DNA of 64,000 nucleotides from NCBI GenBank assembly GCA_936432065.2, contig OW386286.2, forward strand, positions 17,667,179 through 17,731,178, in the 5' to 3' direction. Under the pieces are notes generated by a model, which worked only from the letters and a program-made list of their open reading frames with translations, made no database searches and had not been told where the DNA came from. Shown here piece by piece: positions 43,551 through 53,664 of the stretch. Position 1 is the stretch's first letter. Each line of letters begins with the position of its first letter. Source of the stretch: Rutpela maculata. Its lineage: Eukaryota; Arthropoda; Insecta; Coleoptera; Cerambycidae. Made by a program: the position numbers and the translations under genes.

Positions 43551-44090
43551 TTAATTCAATGACTTTTTTGTCAAATTTAGGAAATGTGTTTTTTCCGACA
43601 AATCCTCTTTTTTAATTGGCCCCCAGACCAGCTCTATCGGATTAAAAATACAAAAATAGGGAGGTAGTCTTGAAACAGAGTGTCCATACTGTCCATATTG
43701 CCTCGCGATGTTCTCGACAACATATTTTTTTTCAAATGTTTTGGTACGCAATACTTCCAATAATTACTTCTTCGTATAACATTCTTCAAAGATCGTGATT
43801 CATCAGAGAAATTTGTATTTCTTCCTTATTTGATGAAGTATTTGGAATTTTTTTCAAATTGTCTTGAATCATAAGATGCATTATCCACAACAATCACGCT
43901 GTTAGGTTTCAAATTCGGAATTAGCGTATGCTCAAACCATTCCTCAAATAAATCACATCATCCCGTATTTTTCTGGTAATCAACGTTGCATTCTTCCATT
44001 TTTTTTTTCCCACATATTTTCAGTCCATTTTCAATCCATCATATAGTCTTCGTGTCGAGCGTTCTTTCACGGATTAATTAAAAACTGTTT
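43551..44090 (-). pseudogene. Tc1/IS630-type DDE transposase, broken
   Basis: On the minus strand, about 43980-43860 reads LFEEWFEHTLIPNLKPNS followed by VIVVDNASYDSRQ, which holds the second catalytic Asp of this DDE family. 43760-43551 holds HSVSRLPPYFCIFNPIELVW, the block with the third catalytic acid (N-P-I-E). The first catalytic Asp and the N-terminal helix-turn-helix are not recognisable upstream, so there is probably a deletion as well as several frameshifts and stops. The protein would act on the terminal repeats of the 43009-46567 element. Confidence 0.7.
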
Positions 44091-44365
44091 CATTACCCTT
44101 CATTTTCATTTTATCACGATCATCTTTTTAACGGTATTTATTTTTGTAAATTTTAGTTTGACTGTTAAACAAAATAAACTATTTATTTCAACAGAAATGT
44201 TTAATAAAACTGTTCCTTAAACTTTTATGACGAAGAAACAGTTAGTCCACCCCCGATAGTCCACGTTGACTACATAGTTTATTCCAACCTATCATCAATC
44301 GGCTAGAGCAAATTTCAACCAATTATATTCAGTGGGATTGGCCTACATTCTTGATAGGAAATATA

Positions 44366-46471
44366 CAGTGTGTCCCAGGATAGATGTAACAAGAGGTGTA
44401 ATGAACCAAAAATTTTGAAATTTTGGAATGGTATTTGGGGGATTGAGTCCTGCTTGGTATACCAAAAATGACTTGATTTAGTGTTCCACAGGGTGTTTTA
44501 TAAGCAAAGTTGTAAAAATCACCACTAATGAAGTACCTTTATTTTTCAAAATATGAAAAAATTCCACTAAGAAAAGTTATTTAGAATGCAATTTTATACC
44601 TCTTTACCAAATTTCAGGAATATAAAATGATTTTTTTGAAACTTCCCATTTTTTCAATAAATTAGTATTTTATTTTGAATCATTCAATTAAAACAGCATA
44701 GAAATTATTTTTTGTGAATTAATATTTAAAGTTATGTAGAAGCTAAAAGTAGGCTATGAGAAAAGCAGTGGATACAAATTTATCATTTATTATTGACATA
44801 TGTGTCAAACGTAGTCAATATTATCCTTAATTTCTGTTTCAATTTAACGAACCAAGCATAAAAAATTAAGTGAAAATGGTACTCACAGTGTGCGTGAAAA
44901 AATTTATATTGTGCAATGCTACAGAATTGGCGGTGAAAACTCGCTAAGAGAAGTGGTAAGCCAATTTAATTTGAAATTTCCAAACACTGCTTGTCACGTA
45001 CTCAGGCTATGAGAATAATTAAAAAGTTTCTGGCTACTGGTAGTGTTCTTAATATGAAAAGAAAAATAAAAGCATATGATGAAGACAATGTTGGGGCTAT
45101 TATAGCTCATGCCTCTGTTATAGAAAATCCTAGGATGCCACTAAGAGAGAGAGATCAGCTCTTATTAATATTAGCAAGTCTGAACTCCAAAGAATTTACA
45201 AGGCAAAGAAAATTAGGGCATATAAAGCAAATTATAAACATACGCTTGAAGAGGGAGATGACGGCCGTAGGTTGGATTTTTGTTTGACCATTGGAGAAAA
45301 AATCACGGAGGAGAGATTTTTTCATCATTTCATAATTTTCTTAGATGAATCCACATTCACAACCAATGGTGTTGTTTCATCTCAGAATTGTCGGTTTTGG
45401 GCTTCTGAAAATCCAAATTTTAGAAATCATTGTAGAAGACAATATTACAAAAAAAGTGAGTGTGTGGTGTGCCGTTTCTTATCGCGTTGGAGTTATTGGA
45501 CCTTATTTCATTGAGGGAAGGTTAAACCAGCAAACTTATGTACAGCTTCTTGAAAGATTTTCTGAAGAACCTTTACTTAAATATTTTAAGAGATATACCT
45601 TTAGTTCATTTTCCCTGACCACTCCACAGAAATGGTTAATCGGTGGTTGAATTTAAATTTTGGAGAAAATTGAATTGCCAGGAATGGACCTATCAAGTGG
45701 CCAGCGAGATCCCCAGACCTGTCAATATTGGATTTCTTTTTATGGGGTCGCCTCAAGCAGTTGGTTTACGCTGAATCACTTCCTAACGATGTAGCAGTAT
45801 TGAATCAGAGAATTACAAATTCCGTAAACTCCATACCGTTAGATCATATTCGAAACAGTTTTAAGGACTACAGGGAAGAATCGAAATGTGTGTGGGTGGT
45901 AGCTACGTCGAATAATAAAAAAATTGTAAACATTGTTTTGTATTGGTCAATAATTAATTTGTTTGTGAATCTGTTATGTTTTTGACATTTATTACTTGTT
46001 ATAATTTTTAAACCTCATTAATCTTCTGTTAGTAATTATTTCTTGTTTTACAATTAGTTCGATTAACATTATACCTTCTTACATCTCGTATATTCAATTT
46101 TTTATTTACCAATAGCCTACTTTTGAGATGATTAACATTTGCTCCTACACAACTTTAAATGTGAATTCAACTCTTAATTCACAAAAAATGGGAAGTTTCA
46201 AAAAAATAATTTTATATTCCTGAAATTTGGTATAGAGGTATAAAATTGCATTCTAAATAACTTTTCTTAGAATTTTTTCATATTTTGAAAAATAAAGGTA
46301 CTTTATTAGTGGTGATTTTTACAACTTTGCTTATAAAACACCCTGTAGAACACCAAATCAAGTATTTTTGGTATACTCTAGTTTTACAACAAGCAGGACT
46401 TAATCCCCAAATACCATTCCAAAATTTTTGGTCCATTACACCTCTTGTTACATCTATCCTGGGACACACTG
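44366..46471 (+). mobile_element. mariner-type transposon with about 290-bp terminal inverted repeats
   Basis: It starts CAGTGTGTCCCAGGATAG and ends with the inverse CTATCCTGGGACACACTG, flanked by TA on both sides (44364-44365, 46472-46473). The inverted similarity extends about 290 bp to TTGAAACTTCCCATTTTTT on the left and its complement AAAAAATGGGAAGTTTC on the right. It contains a plus-strand transposase gene (44875-45985). It is inserted in the Tc1-like element. Confidence 0.9.
44875..45985 (+). pseudogene. Tc1/mariner-superfamily transposase with frameshifts
   Basis: Collinear pieces in several frames: an N-terminal helix-turn-helix (HSVREKIYIVQCYRIGG, then SLREVVSQFNLKFPNT), a linker with T-G-S-V-L and E-N-P-R motifs (44991-45140), the first catalytic Asp block IIFLDESTFTTNG (about 45340), VSVWCAVSYRVGVIGPYF (about 45455), and the late block WPARSPDLSILDFFLWGRLK (about 45700-45755), which carries a further catalytic acid. 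The N-terminal repeat resembles DUF4817-type domains of insect mariner relatives. At least three frameshifts or stops disrupt it, but most of the original length is still there, so it died fairly recently. Confidence 0.8.
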
Positions 46472-46569
46472 TATATGACCATTTTTTGCGATGATAATAA
46501 AAGAAGCCGAACACCATTACGTTTTTTTTGTGAGCTTTTTTTATATCGCTGAATTATATACGGAACCTA

Positions 46570-47254
46570 CTATACCTATTTGATTAAATCGGTAGGTGTA
46601 ATAACGTACAAAATTTATGTATTTTGAAGTATCGAACAACCGCAAATTTACGCAAATGTACTGAGTAAAAAAACTGTTCGACAGTGTCAGTTACACCCAT
46701 CTGCTACATGACCCCCGTGCCACATGGGCTATTATATGACCAAGTTATGCAGGCGAGAAAGTCTCGAAGCGTATCTGAATTACAAAACATATCGAGTAGG
46801 TGTGAAAGAAGAGTAATAACATTTATGATTTATTTATTTTTTTCAGTAATTTATTATACCGATAATTGCTAGATTAAAAATAAATAAGCTCTCTTTATTT
46901 ATGTACCTGGTATATTTAATTATATATAAATTATTACATTCGGTTGCAGACAATCGTGTAGTCGATGAAAAAAGTTTTATGTATCTGCGTAATGTCTCGT
47001 ATTTTTCAATGAGTCAGCTCAATGGAGAGGAGTAAAGCTAATTTTATCACGTTGGTTGAAACATTTTTATTGGCACGCGCTACAGGAAGAACTAATGATC
47101 GTGAAACCATTTTATATTATAAACGTCAGGCAAATTACCTTTGAAAATATAAGACACTTATAGTACACGCAAATTAGAATAAAAAAAGACGAACAGGAGA
47201 AATGATTTATAAAGATTTTGTATTCCAGATATGAACTCTCAATGGGGGCAGTCC
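46570..47254. other. no gene seen
   Basis: AT-rich with a short frame at 46684-46872 of no recognisable content. Confidence 0.45.
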
Positions 47255-47590
47255 CACCTGCCTGGTGGATGAAACATCCCTTGTTTTGCGAAAAATTACC
47301 CCAGCGGTGACTTCATGGAAGTTTTCACGTTTTTCTTACGAACCGTCGTTCGAATGGAAAAAATGTATAGGAAAAAAAGTATTTGTTATTATATTCTACA
47401 GAAAATATTCTATTGACATTTCAGCTATTCCCCACCTAACTTTTGCAAATAACTGGGTTTTGAAACGCGCAGCCAATAAACAGTTGAACATGGTTTTTCA
47501 CAGCAAATATCTCCATAACGCCTTTTACAGGAAAAATTGTTAAGAACGAAATTATGAAGCGTAATCTCCTTTATACCGTGCATGTATCGC
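47255..47590 (+). repeat. dispersed repeat E, copy 1
   Basis: GATGAAACATCCCTTGTTTT, GCGAAAAATTACCCC, GTGACTTCATG, TTGACATTTCAGCT, CTTTTGCAAATAA, GCGCAGCCAATAAACAG and CACAGCAAATATCTCCATAA occur in the same order, inverted, at 60148-60440. No common reading frame is kept between the copies, so it looks non-coding or long dead. Confidence 0.65.
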
Positions 47591-47899
47591 ATATTTTTTT
47601 ACAAACAAATTTTATTAGATTTTCCTGCTTTCCCGTTTTTCCTTAAAGAAGACATTAACAGGGAAGTTCTCAAACAAAAAATTGAAGAATATCAAACATA
47701 ATTACGAAGAAACCTATGATATAACAAAACAAGCTAAAAACGTACTCTTCGCCAATTTACTCAGCTTTTTATATATAATTGTTACACATTCTATAGGATA
47801 CTCTTCGCAGTTTTCTTGTAAATAATGTTAGTTTTTGGGCATCCTAAATTTTGTGATACCATCTTTTCTTTGAAAAAAATTATATGAAAAAAAAAATCC

Positions 47900-47972
47900 A
47901 ACCTGTGTGGGATTCGAACACGGGACCTTTGGATTGCAAAACGCAAAGCTTTAGCCGCTGCGCCACCACATA
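47900..47972 (-). mobile_element. tRNA-like SINE or tRNA pseudogene
   Basis: Read in reverse, TGGCGCAGCGGCTAAAGC (A box) is followed by TTTTGCAATCCAAAGG and CCCGTGTTCGAATCCCACAC (B box) and then a T run that would stop RNA polymerase III. The acceptor and T stems pair poorly, so it is not a working tRNA gene. It ends about 50 bp from the LTR of the retroelement. Confidence 0.6.
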
Positions 47973-48022
47973 TTGCTACGAAAATTGATTGTCTGTGATA
48001 TACCTATATCTTTCGACAATCA

Positions 48023-48026
48023 TACA
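48023..48026 (+). repeat. target duplication TACA of the retroelement, left
   Basis: TACA next to the LTR, matched by TACA at 55771-55774. A 4-bp duplication is usual for errantiviruses and other Ty3/Gypsy elements. Confidence 0.85.
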
Positions 48027-48341
48027 AAATAAGTTTACGAGGATTTCTCGGTAGAAGAAAACTGCAATATTGGACTAACTTCTTTATTAGAACAGCTTAC
48101 AACACTTTCTGATGGCTGCGAGTTTGGTACGGATATTTATATGTCCGGTTTATCAAACTTGTGGCCATTTGATAATATTTATAACTATATTTATTAGACG
48201 TTTAATAATCAAAATAAAATAATGGGTAAACAAGTGATAGCGTAAAACTATCAATATTATTTATAACTATATTTATTATGACATTTACTAGTATCGTTAT
48301 CAAAATAAAAATAACGAGTAAACAAGTGATAACGTATAACT
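48027..48341 (-). repeat. 3' LTR of errantivirus-type retroelement
   Basis: 315 bp, starting AGTTATACGTTATCAC and ending CTCGTAAACTTATTT on the minus strand. I read it as identical to the 5' LTR at 55456-55770. The AGTTA...ATT ends are typical of errantiviruses. Its U3 part contains two diverged direct repeats of 75-90 bp. Confidence 0.95.
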
Positions 48342-48352
48342 CCTCCCTTCTT
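48342..48352 (-). promoter_or_regulatory. polypurine tract (plus-strand primer)
   Basis: AAGAAGGGAGG on the minus strand directly abuts the 3' LTR, as needed to prime second-strand DNA. It overlaps the last two bases of the env stop codon. Confidence 0.9.
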
Positions 48353-49976
48353 AAAATGGATTCATATCCTTTACATGAAGGTTTGAATCTTGGAGTTCAA
48401 TAGGTTCATTGGGCGGTTTGCCTTTATTTATAATTTTTATGTTAAATGGCTTTGTTTTGAAATATTTAAAGAAAACGTAAATTAAAATTACAAAGATAAT
48501 CAAAAAGATAAGAAAGTAGAGAATCCAAGTGTGATGAGTAGGAGTCTTGAAGTCTTCAATTTCTAGTGGTTGGAGTTGCTTCAATGATTCAGACATTTTG
48601 CTTAAGTCTGCGGGAAATTCTTCTAAGTGAAGGTCTGGTAGTTGGGACATAGTATATCTTTCGATTTTCGGTAGATAGAATGGACGTCCTTCAAGTCTAG
48701 TACTATCTATCGAGTAGGTAGTGTTTTTAATAATAATGCTACAGTTGTGTTCGAGTGTAATTTCGCTGAGAGTATTTAGTTGGATTATTTCTTGTTCTGG
48801 GCATGAGCTTTTAATAACAACTTCTTCTCGAGGGAAGCAAATAATTTTATCTTTGGAAATCCTTAATAGAAGATCGGTATTTACTTTGATCTTTTGTAGG
48901 ACACAGTCGTTAGGTTGTTTTCCTTCTAACAAGTTAAGGAAGCAATTGGAAGTCCAAGGTAGAGGTTCTCCATCACAAATATGGTATTTGTTGATCGTTT
49001 GGCAGGCAGTGTCTTTCCATAAATGGGCAGAATGATCAATACTCAGTACTAGGTAGGGTTTTGGTGGTATGAGGATAGTGTTATTTAAGGGAATGGGAAT
49101 TAACTGGACTAATTGAAAGTCTCTAATGTCAAAGAGTGGGATAGTTAATTGAACATAAATCAAATTCTTGTTAACTTTAGTCTGAATGTGAAATAATCTG
49201 TAATATTCATCAGTGTCTATTTTTAAGAGGTTTCTAGAGTTATAAAGAGTTACTAAAGTCTTCAAAATATGTATTAAGTCTGAGTGAGACATGAAGAAAT
49301 GATGTATAATTCCTGAATAGGAGTTTACTAGTGCATTTTCTAAAGTTTCTAAGTGATTTAAAATGAGTAGGAAGTTCTGTGATATTTGGTTTGCTAAGCT
49401 TTGGCAATATACGTTTTTTCCTAAATTATTAAGTTAGTTTATTGTCGTGTTCAAGTGAAACATGATTGATTTTTCATTTGTTTCAATGACCCCTAAAGTT
49501 TTGTTTATTCTATCCATTAGTTGCGTATACAGAGAGGTTCTTAGGTTTAGTTGAGCCGTTAAAGAATGTTGATTCCTCATAAGAGTATTTAACTTTGAAT
49601 TTATGTCTTCTAAGTCATCTGCGTCAGGAGTACCGTATAAGAATTTATTAATTTTTCCAATAGCATTAACTAGTCCTCGTTTTTTTCGATTCATGGGTTG
49701 AAAGTTTAGGAATTTTGAATATACTAGTTTCGAGAGTTGGGTTAAACGCGTGTTTGAATAATTAGTACATATATTCGGGAAATCTAACATATTTTCGGTA
49801 GTCTGTTGGATTTGATTTTCGACTATGTTTAAGTCGATGATGTAAGAGAATGAGTGATAGTTATTAATAAGTCGGGTTGGTTGGTAAGTCATTAGGTAGA
49901 TGGGGTTATGAATGGACTTGATTTTTAGGCAATATGTCCTCAAAATCAACAGTAGTACTAATAGGAGTGGTGACAT
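48351..49976 (-). pseudogene. env: env-like envelope glycoprotein gene, one in-frame stop
   Basis: The frame spans 541 codons, overlaps the end of pol by 71 bp, and is open throughout except for one TAA at 49434-49436, after codon 180. The first part has a hydrophobic signal peptide (LLLVLLLILRTYC), a furin-type site RKKR at residues 97-100, and then GLVNAIGKINKF, the hydrophobic/fusion-peptide pattern of insect retroviral Env. The part after the stop holds N-glycosylation sites, paired cysteines, a transmembrane helix (WILYFLIFLIIFVILIYVFF) and a short tail. In errantiviruses Env is made from a spliced mRNA and mediates membrane fusion. With the stop it should yield only a truncated, unanchored product. 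Confidence 0.85.
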
Positions 49977-52900
49977 GTTTGTTGATCTTGTCCTGGATTA
50001 GTCTCTGTTTCACCTGAAACAAGGGTTCATCGTCAGAATCATTGTCTGGGGTTTGTTCGAGTGTGTTGTCACGTACTTGATTTTTTGTAAATCGTCCTCT
50101 ATTAGTAATGATAACGGGTCCTTCGTCTTTTATTACTGTTGCTGATATAAATTTAGGGAGATTCTTTGCGCGTGTAGCTTGGGAATTTCTAATATAGACT
50201 ATATCGTTCGGATTATAAATTTTTGGTTCTTTGCGATTTTTATTGATTTTTGCTATTATGTTTTCTTTGTCTAGAACTTGGTTTATTCTGAGCTGTTCGT
50301 ATAGCTCTTGAGTAAGGTTTTTGTGTTCCTGTATATAGTCTGAGGTGATAATTTCGTCTGAGATTTCAAACGGAGAGGGTTTGTCTAAATGTCCAAAAAG
50401 AACTTCGAAAGGGGTGTGTTTAGTAAGGGAGTGTATCGACTCGTTGTATCCGATAGTAGCCAATTTCATTAGGTAGTAGTTGGGGAAATTAGGATTTTCT
50501 GAGGTTAGGCATCGCATGCTATCTATTAATGAACTATGGAAGCGTTCAACAGGACTGTTGGATGTATGACTATCGGTACTGGTAAAATGTAAAGATATTT
50601 TATGCAGGTCACAGTAGTCGATGATCATGGTGTTATTGAATTCTTTTCCTTTGTCACAAATTATTTTGTAAGGTTTTCCGTAGTGTTGGATAAAGGTTAA
50701 GAGGTTTTGTTGTACTTCCATTCCTGTTTTAGACTTTAAGGGATAGCTTTGTCCGATTTTCGAGAAAGGGTCGAAGATAGTAAGGTAACATTCATTTGAA
50801 AAGTGAAAAAGGTCTATGTGAATAACATCTAGAGGTTTCTTGGGTATTGGTGTATTTTGGAATTTAATTTTCTGTGGGTGCCTGTCGTATTTACAAGTGT
50901 TACACGTGTGACAATTTTTTATATATTGGGCAACTTGATAGTTGATATTAGGCCAATAGTATTTTCTCATTATTAAACTAGTTGTGACTTTGGTTCCGCG
51001 GTGTACAGTTTTTCCTTCGTGCATATATTTTATTATTTGATTCTGTTTATCTTCTTGAGAGATATCTTCAAGAACTTTATTTGAAATTATACAACTCATT
51101 GAGTCATTGGAGTTTAAGAACCTTTGAAATATTCTAATTATTTTGTGTTTGATAGATTCGTCGTTGAAATTAAAACAATTTTGAGTATTTTGAGTGGAAC
51201 GTAAGAACTGTTTTACAAATTTAAATACCTCCTCATCGGATGTCCGTGATTTTAGTACAATTCTGTGTCTCTTGTATCCGGGGAAAGGTGTTTCTAAGAT
51301 ATGGGTGTTAGTGACTGCGTTGTCGCTTTCTTTTATAAAAATCTGGTTTTTATAAATGTTAATGGCTGATTTTGAGTAAGGCATTGTGAATGTGGAACTT
51401 GAAAGAGCTGTATGTACAGTGTTGTTGTCGAAGGTACGTTCGTCAATGTCTTTTATTAAATTTTCTGCGATTTCTGGGTCTACTTCGGGTAATTCATCTA
51501 GAATTGATTGTAGATCTGGAGAATTTACAATCATCGAATTAGTGTCATCATTGTTGATGGCATTAAGTTCTTGTATAGGGGGTCGTGAGAGACAGTCTGC
51601 GTTTACATTGTGTTTCCCTTTTTTATATTTGATGGTGTAATCGTATTCGTCGAGGCGTAATCTCCATCTAATCAGTCGAGAGTTTGGGTTTTTCAAGTGA
51701 TACAACCATTGTAGTGGTTGGTGATCTGTGATGATAGTAAAGTGGTGTCCAAAGAGGTAGGGACGAAAGAATTTGCAACTGTCGGCTACGCTCAATAATT
51801 CTTTCTCGATAACGCTGTAGTTGATTTCTGCGGGGTTTAAGGTTCTGGAATAATATGAGATAGGATGTCCGTCTTGACCGAGTATAGAGCCAATGGCATA
51901 TTTGCTAGCGTCACATTCTAGGGTAAAGGGTTTCGAAAAATCAGGGTATGCTAAAACTGGTTCATTGCAAAGAAGGTTTTTGCATTCCTTAAAGCAGGAG
52001 ACGTATTCTTCGGTAAGGGTAATTTTCTGATCCTTTTTTAAACATTGAGTGAGGGGTTTTGTAACTTTGGCGAAATTTGGAATGAAACGACGATAGTAGC
52101 CAAGGAGTCCTAGAAAAGATTTAATTTCTTTAGGTGTTCTAGGGATAGGGAAAGATTTAATAGCTTCTATCTTCTTTGGGTTTGGCCTTATGCCGTCAGT
52201 GGTTATTACATGTCCTAGAAATTCGACTGACTTACATAGAAATTCGGATTTATCAAGTTGTATCTTGAGATTTGAATTCTCGAGAGCCGTGAAGACAAGG
52301 TGTAAATTTTGAATATGTTCCTGAAGGGAAGTAGAAAAGATGATTATATCATCCATGTATACAAGACAAATTTTATTTTGGAGGTCTCTTAGGACATTGT
52401 CCATGACTCTTTGGAAGGTACTGGGGGCATTCTTTAGACCAAATGGCATGCGTACATACTCATAGTGTCCTTTTTCGACATTAAAAGCAGTTTTTTCGAT
52501 ACTGTTTGGGTGCATCTCGATCTGATGGAAACCTGATGCAAGGTCAAGTGTGGTAAAATATTGGCATCTACCAAGTTTGTCTAAGATGTCAGTAATGTTT
52601 GGTAGGGGGTACCTGTCGGTGATGGTTTTCTCGTTAACCTTACGGTAATCAACGACTATGCGCCATTTCTTTTTTCCAGAGGCATCTAGTTTTTTAGGGA
52701 CGATCCATATGGGGGAACTCCAAGGGGAGACTGAGGGTCTTATGATCCCGTCTTTTAACATTTTGTCTATTTGGGTTTGTACTTCTTGTTTGTGTATGAA
52801 AGGATATCTATATGATTTGGTATAGACAGGGGTCTCGTCGCTGGTGCGTATTTCATGCTTTACATGGTTAGTGAAAGAAAGTTTGTCATCAGGGAAGTAA

Positions 52901-53664
52901 AGTATGTTGGGATGTTTCTTTAGAACTGAAAAGAGCGCATTCTTTTCTTCGGAATTTAAATGCTCTGTGCGGATAGTTTTACTTAGATCAATTTTATGTT
53001 TAGAGTTTTCTAGGGGACGTATATAAGGGGTAAAAGTTTCGAAATCTTGAAATGGTAAAACATTTAAGGGCTGGTCAAAGGTAGCTTGTGTAGAAAATTC
53101 ATTCATATTATGAAGTTCTACTGTAGCTAACCCATTTTTCGCAATGGTTAGGGTTTCCGGGATACTAACTGTGCCGTTTGAGAATGCTGGGACTAGAATT
53201 TCTCCATTGTAAATATCTACAGGTATTTGCGTTATAACCACTTCATTTGAGTTTAAGTCATAGGTGCGTGATGTGTCGTTAGGGGTTCTTAATAATAGGG
53301 GTATGCAAACATCATGGTTAAAGAGGGCGTTATTTTTGAAATCTAATAGGAATTTAAATTTTGATAAGTCTTCAAATCCTATTAAACCGTCGTAAAACTC
53401 GTGAAAATTATATACTAAAACGTCAAGAGTGTCGTCTGAATTAAATTCGTCGAAGGCAGGGATTTCAGCATGAAATTGTATGTCTGTCTCTCCGTGACAT
53501 GTTTTAATTTTTGTAGAGTTAGTGTACATACAATCAGAATAGAAGTTTTCAATTATGTGGGGTCTAATGATAGTTTTGGAGCAACCTGTATCTATGAGAA
53601 GTTTCATTGGGGGGTTTTGGATTTGTATATATGGTAAACTACAAGGGGCGGTTACTGAATTCAA
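49906..53664 (-). CDS. pol: pol polyprotein: protease, reverse transcriptase, RNase H, integrase
   Basis: 1252 codons without interruption. Order: retropepsin with LLIDTGCSK (Asp25-Thr-Gly); reverse transcriptase with WRIVVDYRKVN and the active site YMDD at residues 436-439; RNase H starting around CDASKYAIGS (Asp585); integrase with an HH-CC zinc finger (His882, His888, Cys918, Cys921) and the catalytic triad Asp951, Asp1004, Glu1040, the last two spaced D-x35-E. It turns the RNA into DNA and inserts it. The first codon of this frame is TTG, so expression should be by -1 frameshift from gag (heptamer at 53697-53703). All active-site residues I looked for are present, so this enzyme may work. 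Confidence 0.97.
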   Translation of the reverse strand: MNSVTAPCSLPYIQIQNPPMKLLIDTGCSKTIIRPHIIENFYSDCMYTNSTKIKTCHGETDIQFHAEIPAFDEFNSDDTLDVLVYNFHEFYDGLIGFEDLSKFKFLLDFKNNALFNHDVCIPLLLRTPNDTSRTYDLNSNEVVITQIPVDIYNGEILVPAFSNGTVSIPETLTIAKNGLATVELHNMNEFSTQATFDQPLNVLPFQDFETFTPYIRPLENSKHKIDLSKTIRTEHLNSEEKNALFSVLKKHPNILYFPDDKLSFTNHVKHEIRTSDETPVYTKSYRYPFIHKQEVQTQIDKMLKDGIIRPSVSPWSSPIWIVPKKLDASGKKKWRIVVDYRKVNEKTITDRYPLPNITDILDKLGRCQYFTTLDLASGFHQIEMHPNSIEKTAFNVEKGHYEYVRMPFGLKNAPSTFQRVMDNVLRDLQNKICLVYMDDIIIFSTSLQEHIQNLHLVFTALENSNLKIQLDKSEFLCKSVEFLGHVITTDGIRPNPKKIEAIKSFPIPRTPKEIKSFLGLLGYYRRFIPNFAKVTKPLTQCLKKDQKITLTEEYVSCFKECKNLLCNEPVLAYPDFSKPFTLECDASKYAIGSILGQDGHPISYYSRTLNPAEINYSVIEKELLSVADSCKFFRPYLFGHHFTIITDHQPLQWLYHLKNPNSRLIRWRLRLDEYDYTIKYKKGKHNVNADCLSRPPIQELNAINNDDTNSMIVNSPDLQSILDELPEVDPEIAENLIKDIDERTFDNNTVHTALSSSTFTMPYSKSAINIYKNQIFIKESDNAVTNTHILETPFPGYKRHRIVLKSRTSDEEVFKFVKQFLRSTQNTQNCFNFNDESIKHKIIRIFQRFLNSNDSMSCIISNKVLEDISQEDKQNQIIKYMHEGKTVHRGTKVTTSLIMRKYYWPNINYQVAQYIKNCHTCNTCKYDRHPQKIKFQNTPIPKKPLDVIHIDLFHFSNECYLTIFDPFSKIGQSYPLKSKTGMEVQQNLLTFIQHYGKPYKIICDKGKEFNNTMIIDYCDLHKISLHFTSTDSHTSNSPVERFHSSLIDSMRCLTSENPNFPNYYLMKLATIGYNESIHSLTKHTPFEVLFGHLDKPSPFEISDEIITSDYIQEHKNLTQELYEQLRINQVLDKENIIAKINKNRKEPKIYNPNDIVYIRNSQATRAKNLPKFISATVIKDEGPVIITNRGRFTKNQVRDNTLEQTPDNDSDDEPLFQVKQRLIQDKINKHVTTPISTTVDFEDILPKNQVHS

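Larger units (their letters stand above)
43009..46567 (-). mobile_element. Tc1/IS630-like transposon, host of a nested mariner element
   Basis: Inverted ends GGTTCCCTATATAATTCAGC and GCTGAATTATATACGGAACC continue inward (GATATAAAAAAGCTCGCAA and complement), each next to TA (43007-43008, 46568-46569). Total length is 3559 bp. Removing the nested element and one TA leaves about 1.45 kb, a normal size for a Tc1/IS630 element. The minus strand carries transposase remains (43551-44090). Confidence 0.8.

Noticed and set aside
51386..51640. Plus-strand frame inside the retroelement
   Set aside because: Antisense shadow of pol. The same holds for frames at 53866-54054 and 54353-54640 (antisense to gag) and 48721-49035 (antisense to env).
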